Shown here: positions 5,500-12,131 of the stretch, one piece after another
Numbering within the stretch: position 1 is the first letter of the stretch
Layout of the letters: each line of letters begins with the position of its first letter
Source of the DNA: CAYJFK01 sp964369475
GTDB taxonomy: Bacteria > Bacillota > Clostridia > Oscillospirales > Feifaniaceae
Assembly: GCA_964369475.1 (NCBI GenBank)
Contig: CAYJFK010000054.1
Span: 1 to 17,785 of the forward strand
Length of the DNA: 17,785 nucleotides
Direction: 5' to 3'
The notes under the pieces: generated by a model
What the model was told of the DNA's origin: nothing
Database searches by the model: none
Seen by the model: only the letters and a program-made list of their open reading frames with translations
Program-made: the position numbers and the translations under genes

Positions 5500-7869
5500 A
5501 TGCGTAAGTCTATCAAACGGACACTCGTTATTATGCTTGCCGCTTTGCTGTGCGGCGCACTTCTTTTTGGCGGTTCGCTTAGCGCGGCAGCATATAACCA
5601 AACGGCATACCCTGTATGGGTGGCAGGCATACAGGTAACTTCTGACAACATGCACGACATAATGCCAAACGATGCGGGCAAAATTAGCTATACTCCACCG
5701 AGCGGCAACAGTGGCGGCAAGCTTACACTGGACGGTGTAACGCTCAGCAACATAGGCCTTGGCGGCGAGGGCATTTACGAGGGCATGACGGGGCTTATGC
5801 CCATCGATTTCGGTGCGGCTATATATGCCGAAATATTTGGCTCAGATCTACCTCTTGAAATCGAAGTTATAGGCCACAACTTTATAGAGCTTGATCAAGA
5901 GAAGCTTGAAGATATTCACGACAATATTTTCGATCAACTATACGGTATTAACGTGTATAGCGGAAGTCTTGTCCTAAGTGGTGGCGGCTCGCTTGATATG
6001 ACGATCAAGGCAGACAATCTCGACTTTGCAATAGGAATTAGCGCCTCGAGGGGTTTTGTGCAGGAAAACGGCACATATAATATCACGGTAACAGGGCAAA
6101 ACAGTCATTGCAGAGGTCTTAATGTTTTAGGGCTTAACGATGGCACTCCCATAGCCTTTAATGGCGGCGCTATGAATATGCGTATTGGCGGTACCGACCG
6201 CTCGAGTTCTCTCTTTGCCCAAGTACCTGTGCTTTTTGCAGGCGGTGCGCTTGAGGTTGTCAATCTTGAAGATCAAGACACTGCAATGAGTGTAAGCTCT
6301 GACGACTCCCCTTGGCTACGGTTTGACGGCAACTACGAAATGTACGTAATGAACGAAGGCGAGTTTGCGCTTGCCGACCTTGACAATTTTGATGTGAGCG
6401 GTATAAGCGGCGGTATTAGAGAGTCCTTTCGCATATGGCCCGGTTCTGCCACTTACGAGCCTGAGGATTACGGAATTTGGGTAAACGGCGAGCTTATAAT
6501 GGAGCACAATAAGGACGATGTAATCCCGTGGGAGAATGGTCAGGTTAGCCTTGATCCAAATCCTGCCGAGGGCAGCGGTATTCCAAGGCTTTATCTCGAC
6601 AATGTTTTCTTCACATCAAAGGCCATGCTCGGCCAGCCCAATTTGGTAGCATATGGTATCTATGCCGAGGACGATATTGAAATTTACCTAATCGGCGAGA
6701 ACAACATCATCTCGATAGACGGCGGTATGCACAACAGCGCTATTCAGTCCAAGGGCTCGATTTATTTTATGGGCGATGGCACGCTAAACGCAACGGCAGG
6801 CGAGGCAGGTAGTGGTTTTTCGTCAGGAATCTCTGCTACGGAAAATCTGTATTTCATGAATACAGGCGAGATACACGCAAATGGTAGCGACGGCGCTTAC
6901 GGTAGCTACGGCATTTGGGCGCAGGGCGACCTGCGTATAGAAAATTCGAGAATCGTTGCAAATGCCGACAATATCATGCCGGCTTACGCAAACGGTGTAA
7001 ATGTTGAGGGGGATATATATCTCGAGGGCGACAGCTACCTCGATGCGCTACCACGTAGCGATATTCGTCAGGGTCTTGGTATTTACACAGGCGGAGACCT
7101 ATCGATGGAGGGTGGCACCCTTCTATCGGGCTTTAATGCGAGTGCGCAAGATGACGGTATGACATACGGTGCCCTAAACAAAAAGGCAGACCTGCCGTCT
7201 TCGGGTCTATCTGTTTACACTTCCGACATGCAAGTGGCGACTCCAATTTCTAACTACAATTCGTCGAGTGCAAGCTATCACACCTCTGAATATCTGCGTA
7301 TAGAGTTTGGCGATGTTGTATCCGAAAGCCCATTTGACGACGTTCCCGAAAATTCTTGGTTTTACGAGTATGTGACATATGTCTACGGAAATGGAATTAT
7401 GAACGGAGTTAGTGATGATGACTTTGACCCCGAAGGTCAGGTAACTCGTGCCATGATGACGGTAATGCTACACAGAATTGCAGGCGAGCCGGGGTTTAGC
7501 CCCGATCATGCCCCCATTCACGACGATCTCCCCGACTGGGCGGCAATTGCGATAGGCTGGGCGGCGACAAACGGCATAGCAGAGCCTGTTAACGGCATTT
7601 TTGGCGCAAACGATTTTATAACTCGTGAGGAGCTCGCTATTATGACATATCGCTATGCAGAACATCGTGGTTTTGACATGTCAGGCAGGGCTGACCTCTC
7701 TCAGTTTACCGACGAGGGTGATATTTCAGATAGTGGCAAAGATGCTGTCAGCTGGCTTGTATACGAGGGGGTCATGAATGGCACGGGAGACGGCAAGTTT
7801 AGCCCTCTCGGATATACAAACCGTGCACAGATTTCGGCTGTAATAATGCGTATAATGAATCTTGGGTAA
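5500..7869 (+). CDS. Secreted cell-surface protein with three C-terminal S-layer homology (SLH) domains
   Basis: The 789-aa precursor starts with a basic stretch and hydrophobic core (residues 1-28) and a likely signal peptidase I site at LSAAA (27-31). The body (about 32-600) is glycine-rich with many short beta-type repeats and resembles a beta-solenoid. Two related modules stand out: YPVWVAGIQVTSDN...KLTLDGVTLSN near residue 36, and YGIWVNGELIMEHN...RLYLDNVFFTS near residue 325. Each is followed by repeated 'Y/GI.A.....I...G.N' strands. Three SLH repeats occupy about 610-655, 670-720 and 730-789 (for example FDDVPENSWFYEYVTYVYGNG), and would bind the pyruvylated secondary wall polymer. There is no sortase motif or lipobox. 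It is transcribed alone. The function of the body (adhesin, surface layer or polysaccharide binding) is not evident. Confidence 0.88.
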   Translation: MRKSIKRTLVIMLAALLCGALLFGGSLSAAAYNQTAYPVWVAGIQVTSDNMHDIMPNDAGKISYTPPSGNSGGKLTLDGVTLSNIGLGGEGIYEGMTGLMPIDFGAAIYAEIFGSDLPLEIEVIGHNFIELDQEKLEDIHDNIFDQLYGINVYSGSLVLSGGGSLDMTIKADNLDFAIGISASRGFVQENGTYNITVTGQNSHCRGLNVLGLNDGTPIAFNGGAMNMRIGGTDRSSSLFAQVPVLFAGGALEVVNLEDQDTAMSVSSDDSPWLRFDGNYEMYVMNEGEFALADLDNFDVSGISGGIRESFRIWPGSATYEPEDYGIWVNGELIMEHNKDDVIPWENGQVSLDPNPAEGSGIPRLYLDNVFFTSKAMLGQPNLVAYGIYAEDDIEIYLIGENNIISIDGGMHNSAIQSKGSIYFMGDGTLNATAGEAGSGFSSGISATENLYFMNTGEIHANGSDGAYGSYGIWAQGDLRIENSRIVANADNIMPAYANGVNVEGDIYLEGDSYLDALPRSDIRQGLGIYTGGDLSMEGGTLLSGFNASAQDDGMTYGALNKKADLPSSGLSVYTSDMQVATPISNYNSSSASYHTSEYLRIEFGDVVSESPFDDVPENSWFYEYVTYVYGNGIMNGVSDDDFDPEGQVTRAMMTVMLHRIAGEPGFSPDHAPIHDDLPDWAAIAIGWAATNGIAEPVNGIFGANDFITREELAIMTYRYAEHRGFDMSGRADLSQFTDEGDISDSGKDAVSWLVYEGVMNGTGDGKFSPLGYTNRAQISAVIMRIMNLG

Positions 7870-7896
7870 CCGGTTTATAAGTAATATGTACCTTTA

Positions 7897-7936
7897 AAAA
7901 ACACCCCTTAAATCTTGCGATTTAAGGGGTGTTTTT
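7897..7936. terminator. Bidirectional terminator between the SLH gene and ylmH (left copy of duplicated hairpin)
   Basis: A 14-bp perfect stem ACACCCCTTAAATC / GATTTAAGGGGTGT with loop TTGC is flanked by an A-run on the left and a T-run on the right, so it can end transcription in both directions. It begins 27 bp after the SLH stop codon. The 36-bp block 7901-7936 is repeated exactly at 8097-8132. Confidence 0.92.
7901..7936 (+). repeat. 36-bp direct repeat flanking the element (left)
   Basis: The block starting ACACCCCTTAAATC and ending GGGGTGTTTTT is identical to 8097-8132. It comprises the terminator hairpin plus five Ts. It looks like a target-site duplication, though it is unusually long for one. 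Confidence 0.9.
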
Positions 7937-8096
7937 CAGCTTGGAGAAAAAGTGTTTTCTCCAAGCTGAGAAATCAGCTAAAGCTGATTTTAACGCCCTC
8001 GGGGCGGGAATTTAACGCCAGAGGGCACCCTGATGGTGCCCCCTCGCCGCTCCCCCTCCTTCCGAAGGGGCTATATTTTATTTTTTCTCCAGTCTG
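7937..8096. mobile_element. MITE-like 160-bp palindromic element, copy 1 (complete)
   Basis: This non-coding insert lies exactly between two 36-bp direct repeats. Its ends are imperfect inverted repeats: CAGCTTGGAGAAAAA (7937-7951) against CAGACTGGAGAAAAA (complement of 8096-8082), 13 of 15 matching. Inside are several hairpins: AGCTTGGAGAAAA/TTTTCTCCAAGCT (7938-7967), AAATCAGCT/AGCTGATTT (7971-7990), CGCCC/GGGCG (7994-8006), GAGGGCACC/GGTGCCCCCTC (8021-8045) and CCTTC/GAAGG near 8059-8069. TTTAACGCC occurs twice (7989-7997 and 8011-8019). The first 55 bp (7938-7992) are identical to 17731-17785. There is no credible coding sequence, so movement would need a transposase supplied in trans. The repeat nature is certain; mobility is inferred. 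Confidence 0.72.
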
Positions 8097-8132
8097 ACAC
8101 CCCTTAAATCTTGCGATTTAAGGGGTGTTTTT
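8097..8132 (+). repeat. 36-bp direct repeat flanking the element (right); duplicated terminator hairpin
   Basis: This exact copy of 7901-7936 adjoins the stop codon of ylmH, whose last base is 8132. On the plus strand it is still a hairpin plus T-run. On the minus strand (ylmH direction) the hairpin is followed by CAGACTGG and has no T-run, so it should terminate ylmH poorly. Confidence 0.9.
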
Positions 8133-8833
8133 TACTTGTACCTATACACAAGCACTCTTAGCTTGCCCTTTTTGGTTTGACGGTCTATGCCGCCGTATTT
8201 TACACGGCCGATTTTACGCACAGATATAATGTCGCCCTCCGCAGGTAAGTGAGAGGCGCTTTTTACCAGTCTGCCGCCGATAAAAACCCTTTCTTCGTCG
8301 AATAATTTCAAGGCGACACTGCGTGACAGGTTAAAGACGGCCGCTACAATTACGTCGATACGCTCGGAGGAGATTACGACATATTCGCCGTCGAGCAGCT
8401 TTTCTTCTATATCAGGCACTTCGCTCCGCCTTGCCTTTACGCTCGCTCTGCCTGCCGTTTGGAGCTCGTTTATAATAAAATCCGCCATGCGCTCGAGACA
8501 AAAGAGGTAGCACATCTTGTCGTCTACCAATATGTCGCCCATTACCTCACGCTTTACTCCAAGACTCATTAATGCGCCGAGGTAGTCCCTGTGTGACAGC
8601 TCCTTGGCAAACTTTTTTGCCGTTTGTGTTATGGCGATGCAGGCTATTTCTGCGCTGCCATCGCCAAATATAGCGACATTTCGCTCTGCACCCTCATATC
8701 CGCCCTCGAATTTTGTATATGGCATAGCGGTGCGCAGCATCTCTTGCTCGGCAGGGGTTAAAAATTCCGAGCTGTCGCCCCTGTATGATAATTCTTCCAT
8801 TCGTTTAAGAAAAAGTCTGTCCTCTGCTTGCAA
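8132..8833 (-). CDS. ylmH: YlmH-family S4-domain RNA-binding protein
   Basis: The 233-aa protein has the YlmH architecture: an N-terminal region beginning EDRLFLKRMEELSYRGD and FLTPAEQEML (6-33), a central domain with HRDYLGALMSLGVKREVMGDILV (about 101-123), and an S4 RNA-binding domain near 155-220 (SSERIDVIVAAVFNLSRSVALKLF, GGRLV, EGDIISVRKIGR). YlmH proteins bind the ribosome and in Bacillus have been reported to act in ribosome-associated quality control; the family is often found in a division-gene cluster. Here it stands alone. The start is a TTG at 8833, chosen because AAGGAGAT lies 7 nt upstream and similarity runs to that point; the next ATG (8800) would cut conserved sequence. Its terminator region was split by the 160-bp element. 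No clear promoter was found upstream. Confidence 0.88.
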   Translation of the reverse strand: MQAEDRLFLKRMEELSYRGDSSEFLTPAEQEMLRTAMPYTKFEGGYEGAERNVAIFGDGSAEIACIAITQTAKKFAKELSHRDYLGALMSLGVKREVMGDILVDDKMCYLFCLERMADFIINELQTAGRASVKARRSEVPDIEEKLLDGEYVVISSERIDVIVAAVFNLSRSVALKLFDEERVFIGGRLVKSASHLPAEGDIISVRKIGRVKYGGIDRQTKKGKLRVLVYRYK

Positions 8834-8931
8834 TTTATATATCTCCTTTTCTTGGGTTATCCCTGCATATCCGAATACGCTTCAAACATGCTGCGCCGCC
8901 CTTACTCTCCTTGTCGCTTTGTGGAAAATTA

Positions 8932-8956
8932 CCCCGACAGCCATTAGCTGTCGGGG
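8932..8956 (-). terminator. Likely terminator of the CoA-transferase gene
   Basis: CCCCGACAGC and GCTGTCGGGG form a perfect 10-bp stem with a 5-nt loop, 22 bp after the CoA-transferase stop. On the minus strand it is followed by TAATTTTC, a short and interrupted T-run, so termination may be partial with read-through into ylmH. Confidence 0.75.
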
Positions 8957-8977
8957 TTTGTTAGAAAAGCACTGCTC

Positions 8978-10282
8978 TTACCAAATCATTAGCTTGTTTG
9001 CCTCTGCCCTTAATTCTTCTCTAAAGTCAGGGTGGGCGATAGCTATAAGGTTTTCCACCCTCTGCCTTACCGTGCGTGCCTTCATTGGGGCTATGCCGAA
9101 TTCCGTTACGATGTAGTCGATGTTGTTTCGGCTCATTGTGACTACTGCGCCCGGTGTAAGCATTGGTTTAATTTTGGAAATTCTCGTACCGTCACGCTTT
9201 GTAACGGCCGAGGCAAAGGCAATAATCGACTTGCCGTCCTTAGAGTGAATGGCACCCTCGGCCGTGTCGTTTTGTCCGCCTGTGCCCGAATACTGGCGAG
9301 AACCTATTGTTTCGGAGGCAATCTGTCCTGTTAGGTCTACTTCCATACATGTGTTAATGGAGCACATCTTGTGGTTTTGGGCTATGATGTACGGATTGTT
9401 TAGGTAGCGATATGGCATCATGTAAACTGTGGGGTTATCTGCAAGGAAGTCGTATAGCTCTGTGCTTCCGTGGGCAAATGTGCCGACAAGCTTTCCCTTG
9501 TGAAGTGTTTTTTTCCTGTTTGTTATAACACCTGCAATCGATAGTTCGGCCATTGATGATGTTATCATCTCTGTATGAATACCGAGATCCTTCTTGTCGC
9601 CAAATGCACGTGCCACCGCATCGGGAACTGCGCCTATTCCGAGCTGAATTGTCGAGCCGTCCTCTATAAGTTCTGCTACATTTTTGCCTATTGCAATGTC
9701 TGTTTCTGTTAAAACTCCCGGCTCGAAGGAGCTTGGGGGATAGTTTACTTCTATCAGACAATCTATGTCGTCTATATGTATCTCGTTTTCGCCGTAGACA
9801 AATGGGACTTGTGGGTTTACTTCGGCAATTACAAGGTCGGCAGTCTCTGCCATTAAGAGCTCCGATGCGCCAAAGGAACATCTAACATAGCCGTGCTTGT
9901 CTACCGCTGTGCCCATTAAAATTACGACATTTGGTGTGTGCACCTCTAAAAATCTTGTTATAGCTGCGTGGAGATGGAGAGGGATCAGCGAAACGCTACC
10001 ACGTGGGTGAGCATCACGAGTTAGTTTGCCGTAGAAGTTTGACCAGATTTTAAAGCTATCTTGATATACGGGATTGCAGATATATTCGTACTCTTGCGCA
10101 CTACCGCCACCGTATACCGTGACAGGCTTTGTCATGCGGTCTGCAATTGTGTGTAGATTTTTCAAGATAACCTGTGGTTCAAGAGCGCCGCCAACCGTGC
10201 CGATCATTGCCCCATCGGGAATTTTGGATAAAGCTTCTTCGACCGACATGGTTTTGGATTTGATCTTGTCTTGTAATGTCAT
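8978..10282 (-). CDS. CoA-transferase of the 4-hydroxybutyrate/acetyl-CoA hydrolase-transferase family
   Basis: This cytosolic enzyme should move CoA between an acyl-CoA and an acid such as acetate through a glutamyl-CoA thioester. The 434-aa length is typical. Visible family features are PDGAMIGTVGG near the N-terminus, the IQLGIGAVPDAVARAF segment (about 212-227), the GIHTEM motif with Glu238 as likely nucleophile, and GTGGQNDTAEGA in the C-terminal domain, where many butyryl- or 4-hydroxybutyrate transferases have GGQxDF. The substrate cannot be decided from sequence: 4-hydroxybutyrate, butyrate, propionate and succinate are all possible. I chose the ATG at 10282 with GAGAGGTG upstream; an in-frame GTG at 10291 lies within that ribosome site. 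It has its own promoter (10317-10345) and sits 71 bp behind the flavoprotein gene. Confidence 0.85.
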   Translation of the reverse strand: MTLQDKIKSKTMSVEEALSKIPDGAMIGTVGGALEPQVILKNLHTIADRMTKPVTVYGGGSAQEYEYICNPVYQDSFKIWSNFYGKLTRDAHPRGSVSLIPLHLHAAITRFLEVHTPNVVILMGTAVDKHGYVRCSFGASELLMAETADLVIAEVNPQVPFVYGENEIHIDDIDCLIEVNYPPSSFEPGVLTETDIAIGKNVAELIEDGSTIQLGIGAVPDAVARAFGDKKDLGIHTEMITSSMAELSIAGVITNRKKTLHKGKLVGTFAHGSTELYDFLADNPTVYMMPYRYLNNPYIIAQNHKMCSINTCMEVDLTGQIASETIGSRQYSGTGGQNDTAEGAIHSKDGKSIIAFASAVTKRDGTRISKIKPMLTPGAVVTMSRNNIDYIVTEFGIAPMKARTVRQRVENLIAIAHPDFREELRAEANKLMIW

Positions 10283-10316
10283 TTTTTGCACCTCTCTTTT
10301 AATTTTACTATAATAA

Positions 10317-10345
10317 ATTATACATTACTGTCCATGTATTTTCAA
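10317..10345 (-). promoter_or_regulatory. Sigma-A-type promoter of the CoA-transferase gene
   Basis: On the minus strand, TTGAAA (10345-10340) and TATAAT (10322-10317) are 17 bp apart, 11 of 12 consensus positions. It lies just past the flavoprotein stop codon. No terminator is seen between, so read-through from pyrB may add to this promoter. Confidence 0.78.
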
Positions 10346-10353
10346 GCAATAGT

Positions 10354-10884
10354 TTAACTGTTTTCAAGCTTTTTTGCAAGCATGTCAATCTCTGAAAAAT
10401 CGGGGGTTTTGTCGGTATTATGCACTATGGCATGTCCTACATAGGTTGCCCCCAGCACCCGTGAGGCAAATGTGAATATGCCGTCTTGCGGTTTTATATC
10501 CCCTTTTTGCTGCCCCATAGAGATTATTACAGCCGCTCGCCCTTTGCCCGTTTTTGTTTTGCCCTTCTTCATTTCCCTTGCAAAGTGCTGTTGCATTCTG
10601 TCTATCACGACCTTTAGCGTCGATGGCATGCCCTCGAAATAGAGTGGGTAGGCAAAGAGCAGAATGTCGGCATTTTTTGCGCCTTGCTCTATCTTTGCAA
10701 AGTCGTCCTCTATAACACAGCCATCTCCCTTTGCGCACGCTTTACAGTCGCTGCAAGGGGCGATATTTGCTTGATGACAGTAAAAAAATTCCGCCTCACC
10801 GCCAAGCGCTTCTGTTAATCGGAGCACCGATTTCATTGTGTGACCATTTTTATTTGGCGAGGCAAGTATTACAAAAACTCTCAT
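10354..10884 (-). CDS. Flavodoxin-fold flavoprotein with Isf-like cysteine cluster (NADPH-dependent FMN reductase family)
   Basis: The 176-aa protein has the FMN phosphate loop SPNKNGHT (9-16), a cysteine cluster C44-x2-C47-x2-C50-x5-C56 followed by VIEDDF, and the second flavin-contact region FAYPLYFEGMPSTLKVVIDR (77-96). This order matches the iron-sulfur flavoprotein (Isf) and NADPH-dependent FMN reductase family, in which such a compact cysteine motif can hold a 4Fe-4S cluster. The protein is cytosolic, lacks a signal peptide, and probably carries electrons; partner and substrate are unknown. Its ATG (10884) overlaps the pyrB stop in an ATGA arrangement, so it is translationally coupled to pyrB. 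An upstream in-frame start (10911) would lie inside pyrB and is not favoured. Confidence 0.83.
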   Translation of the reverse strand: MRVFVILASPNKNGHTMKSVLRLTEALGGEAEFFYCHQANIAPCSDCKACAKGDGCVIEDDFAKIEQGAKNADILLFAYPLYFEGMPSTLKVVIDRMQQHFAREMKKGKTKTGKGRAAVIISMGQQKGDIKPQDGIFTFASRVLGATYVGHAIVHNTDKTPDFSEIDMLAKKLENS

Positions 10885-11927
10885 GCAAGCTCGTGGTCGC
10901 AATAGCGGCAAAGATCATCACGCACTAATTTGGGGAGGTAGTCCTCTGTTTTTGTTATGCAACGGTCGTTTGTACAGCTTGCCCCTTCGCACTTTTCGGG
11001 GAAGGCAAATTCCGACTTGCCTTCTTTTGTCATTGTATATATCAGTGCCATGCGAATATACATACCGTATTCCGCTTGATCAAAGTAGCGGCAACGATTA
11101 TCTTGGTCTGCCTCGTCTGTTATCTCGTCTACCTTGGGGAGGGGGTGGAGCACAGTAAGATCGCTCTTGGCAAGGTTTAGTTTTTGCTTGTCCAAAATAT
11201 ACACGCCTGCCTCTTTTTTGTATTCTTCTTCGCTTGCAAAGCGCTCTTTTTGTATGCGTGTCATGTAGAGCACATCGAGTGTCGATATGTTCTCCTCGAG
11301 CGAGTTTACCTCGGTATACTGCGCTCCAAAGCTGTCGAGCACCTTTTTCACGTAGGGGGGTACTCTAAGTGATGGAGTTGATATTAATACAAATTTATTT
11401 CCCTCGTACCTGACGAGCGCCTTTATTAAAGAGTGCACCGTTCTGCCGTTTTTAAGGTCGCCGCAAAAGCCTATTGTAAGGTTAGATGCGCCGCCCTTTA
11501 TAGCTCTTAGTGTCGTTAAATCGGTAAGCGTTTGGGTTGGGTGAAGGTGTCCGCCGTCCCCTGCATTTACGACAGGTGCTGTCGAGTAGAGCGATGCTGC
11601 ATAGGCAGAGCCTTCCGAAGGGTGGCGCATTACAATTAGGTCGCTGTATCCTGCAACTGTGCGGATTGTGTCCTTTAAATTCTCGCCCTTTGTTACAGAT
11701 GTTCCGGCAGTTCCCGAAAAACCTATGACCTTTGCCCCAAGGCGGAGTGCCGCCGCTTGGAAGGAGAGCTGCGTTCTTGTAGATGGCTCGTAGAATAGAG
11801 TGGCTACCACTTTATCTGCGCATACCTCCATGTATTTTTTCGGGTTGTTCTTCATGTCGTCTGCAATGCTGTAAAGCTCGTCGAACTCTTGTAGCGACAT
11901 GTCGTCGAAGTCGATAAAACTGTGCAT
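10881..11927 (-). CDS. pyrB: Aspartate carbamoyltransferase catalytic chain with C-terminal PyrI-like zinc tail
   Basis: This enzyme joins carbamoyl phosphate and aspartate in pyrimidine synthesis. The carbamoyl-phosphate loop FYEPSTRT (45-52), the 80s-loop TSVTKGENLKDTI (76-88), the MRHP Arg (101), HPTQ (129-132), the GDLKNGRT Arg (162) and HPLPKVDEI (261-269) are all present. Two things are odd. The aspartate-contacting Arg of HPLPR (Arg229 in E. coli) is Lys265. The chain also runs about 40 residues beyond a normal catalytic chain, with C318-x4-C323-x16-C340-x2-C343, which resembles the zinc site of the regulatory chain PyrI (C-x4-C...CxYC). The allosteric nucleotide-binding domain of PyrI is absent. 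The ATG at 11927 follows AAGGAG at an 11-nt spacing. Confidence 0.92.
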   Translation of the reverse strand: MHSFIDFDDMSLQEFDELYSIADDMKNNPKKYMEVCADKVVATLFYEPSTRTQLSFQAAALRLGAKVIGFSGTAGTSVTKGENLKDTIRTVAGYSDLIVMRHPSEGSAYAASLYSTAPVVNAGDGGHLHPTQTLTDLTTLRAIKGGASNLTIGFCGDLKNGRTVHSLIKALVRYEGNKFVLISTPSLRVPPYVKKVLDSFGAQYTEVNSLEENISTLDVLYMTRIQKERFASEEEYKKEAGVYILDKQKLNLAKSDLTVLHPLPKVDEITDEADQDNRCRYFDQAEYGMYIRMALIYTMTKEGKSEFAFPEKCEGASCTNDRCITKTEDYLPKLVRDDLCRYCDHELA

Positions 11928-12015
11928 TTTAAATCTGTCTCCTTTCTTTTATTAAAAAAATTTTTATTAAGTAATTAGTGGAAGTTTTTTGTTTTTGGTT
12001 TTTCCTCTAACGAGT

Positions 12016-12044
12016 ATTTTAACATAAGAGGGATAAATTTGCAA
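12016..12044 (-). promoter_or_regulatory. Promoter of the pyrB operon (extended -10)
   Basis: On the minus strand, TTGCAA (12044-12039) and TAAAAT (12021-12016) are 17 bp apart, and the -10 is preceded by TGT, the extended form. The leader would be about 80 nt and A-rich. No PyrR-type attenuator or terminator hairpin is visible in it. Confidence 0.72.
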
Positions 12045-12052
12045 AATAATTG

Positions 12053-12081
12053 TTGACAAATAAAAATGCATATGGTACACT
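12053..12081 (+). promoter_or_regulatory. Promoter of the GntR-ABC transporter operon
   Basis: A perfect TTGACA (12053-12058) lies 17 bp before TACACT (12076-12081, 4 of 6). Its -35 is only 8 bp from the -35 of the divergent pyrB promoter, so the two promoters are back to back. Confidence 0.75.
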
Positions 12082-12083
12082 TT

Positions 12084-12110
12084 AACTGTACTAACACTGT
12101 TGGTACAGTT
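12084..12110. promoter_or_regulatory. Inverted-repeat operator at the start of the GntR-ABC operon
   Basis: AACTGTAC (12084-12091) and GTACAGTT (12103-12110) are perfect inverted arms around 11 bp, at the expected transcription start. Further GTAC cores lie at 12075-12078 (in the -10 region) and 12112-12115. This is the expected place for autorepression by the GntR protein encoded just downstream. Confidence 0.72.
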
Positions 12111-12131
12111 CGTACAGAAAGGAATGTCGTC

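Noticed and set aside
5548..5560. Lipobox in the SLH protein signal peptide (ALLCG)
   Set aside because: The residue before Cys18 is Leu, which does not fit a lipobox; the following LSAAA favours ordinary signal peptidase cleavage.
7915..8097. 60-codon open frame across the repeat element
   Set aside because: It begins inside the terminator stem, has no ribosome site, and consists of palindromic repeat sequence. The low-complexity translation reflects the element and not a protein.
9435..9881. 148-codon minus-strand frame within the CoA-transferase
   Set aside because: Arg/Cys-rich out-of-frame translation of a well-supported gene, with no initiation signal.
11928..12015. Pyrimidine-responsive attenuator in the pyrB leader
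   Set aside because: The leader is A/T-rich with only a weak A/T hairpin (TTATTAAAAA / TTTTTATTAA); no terminator/antiterminator pair or PyrR-type loop is visible.
12066..12131. 22-codon N-terminal extension of the GntR regulator
   Set aside because: It would start between the -35 and -10 of the predicted promoter, and the family's conserved N-terminus begins at the GTG at 12132.
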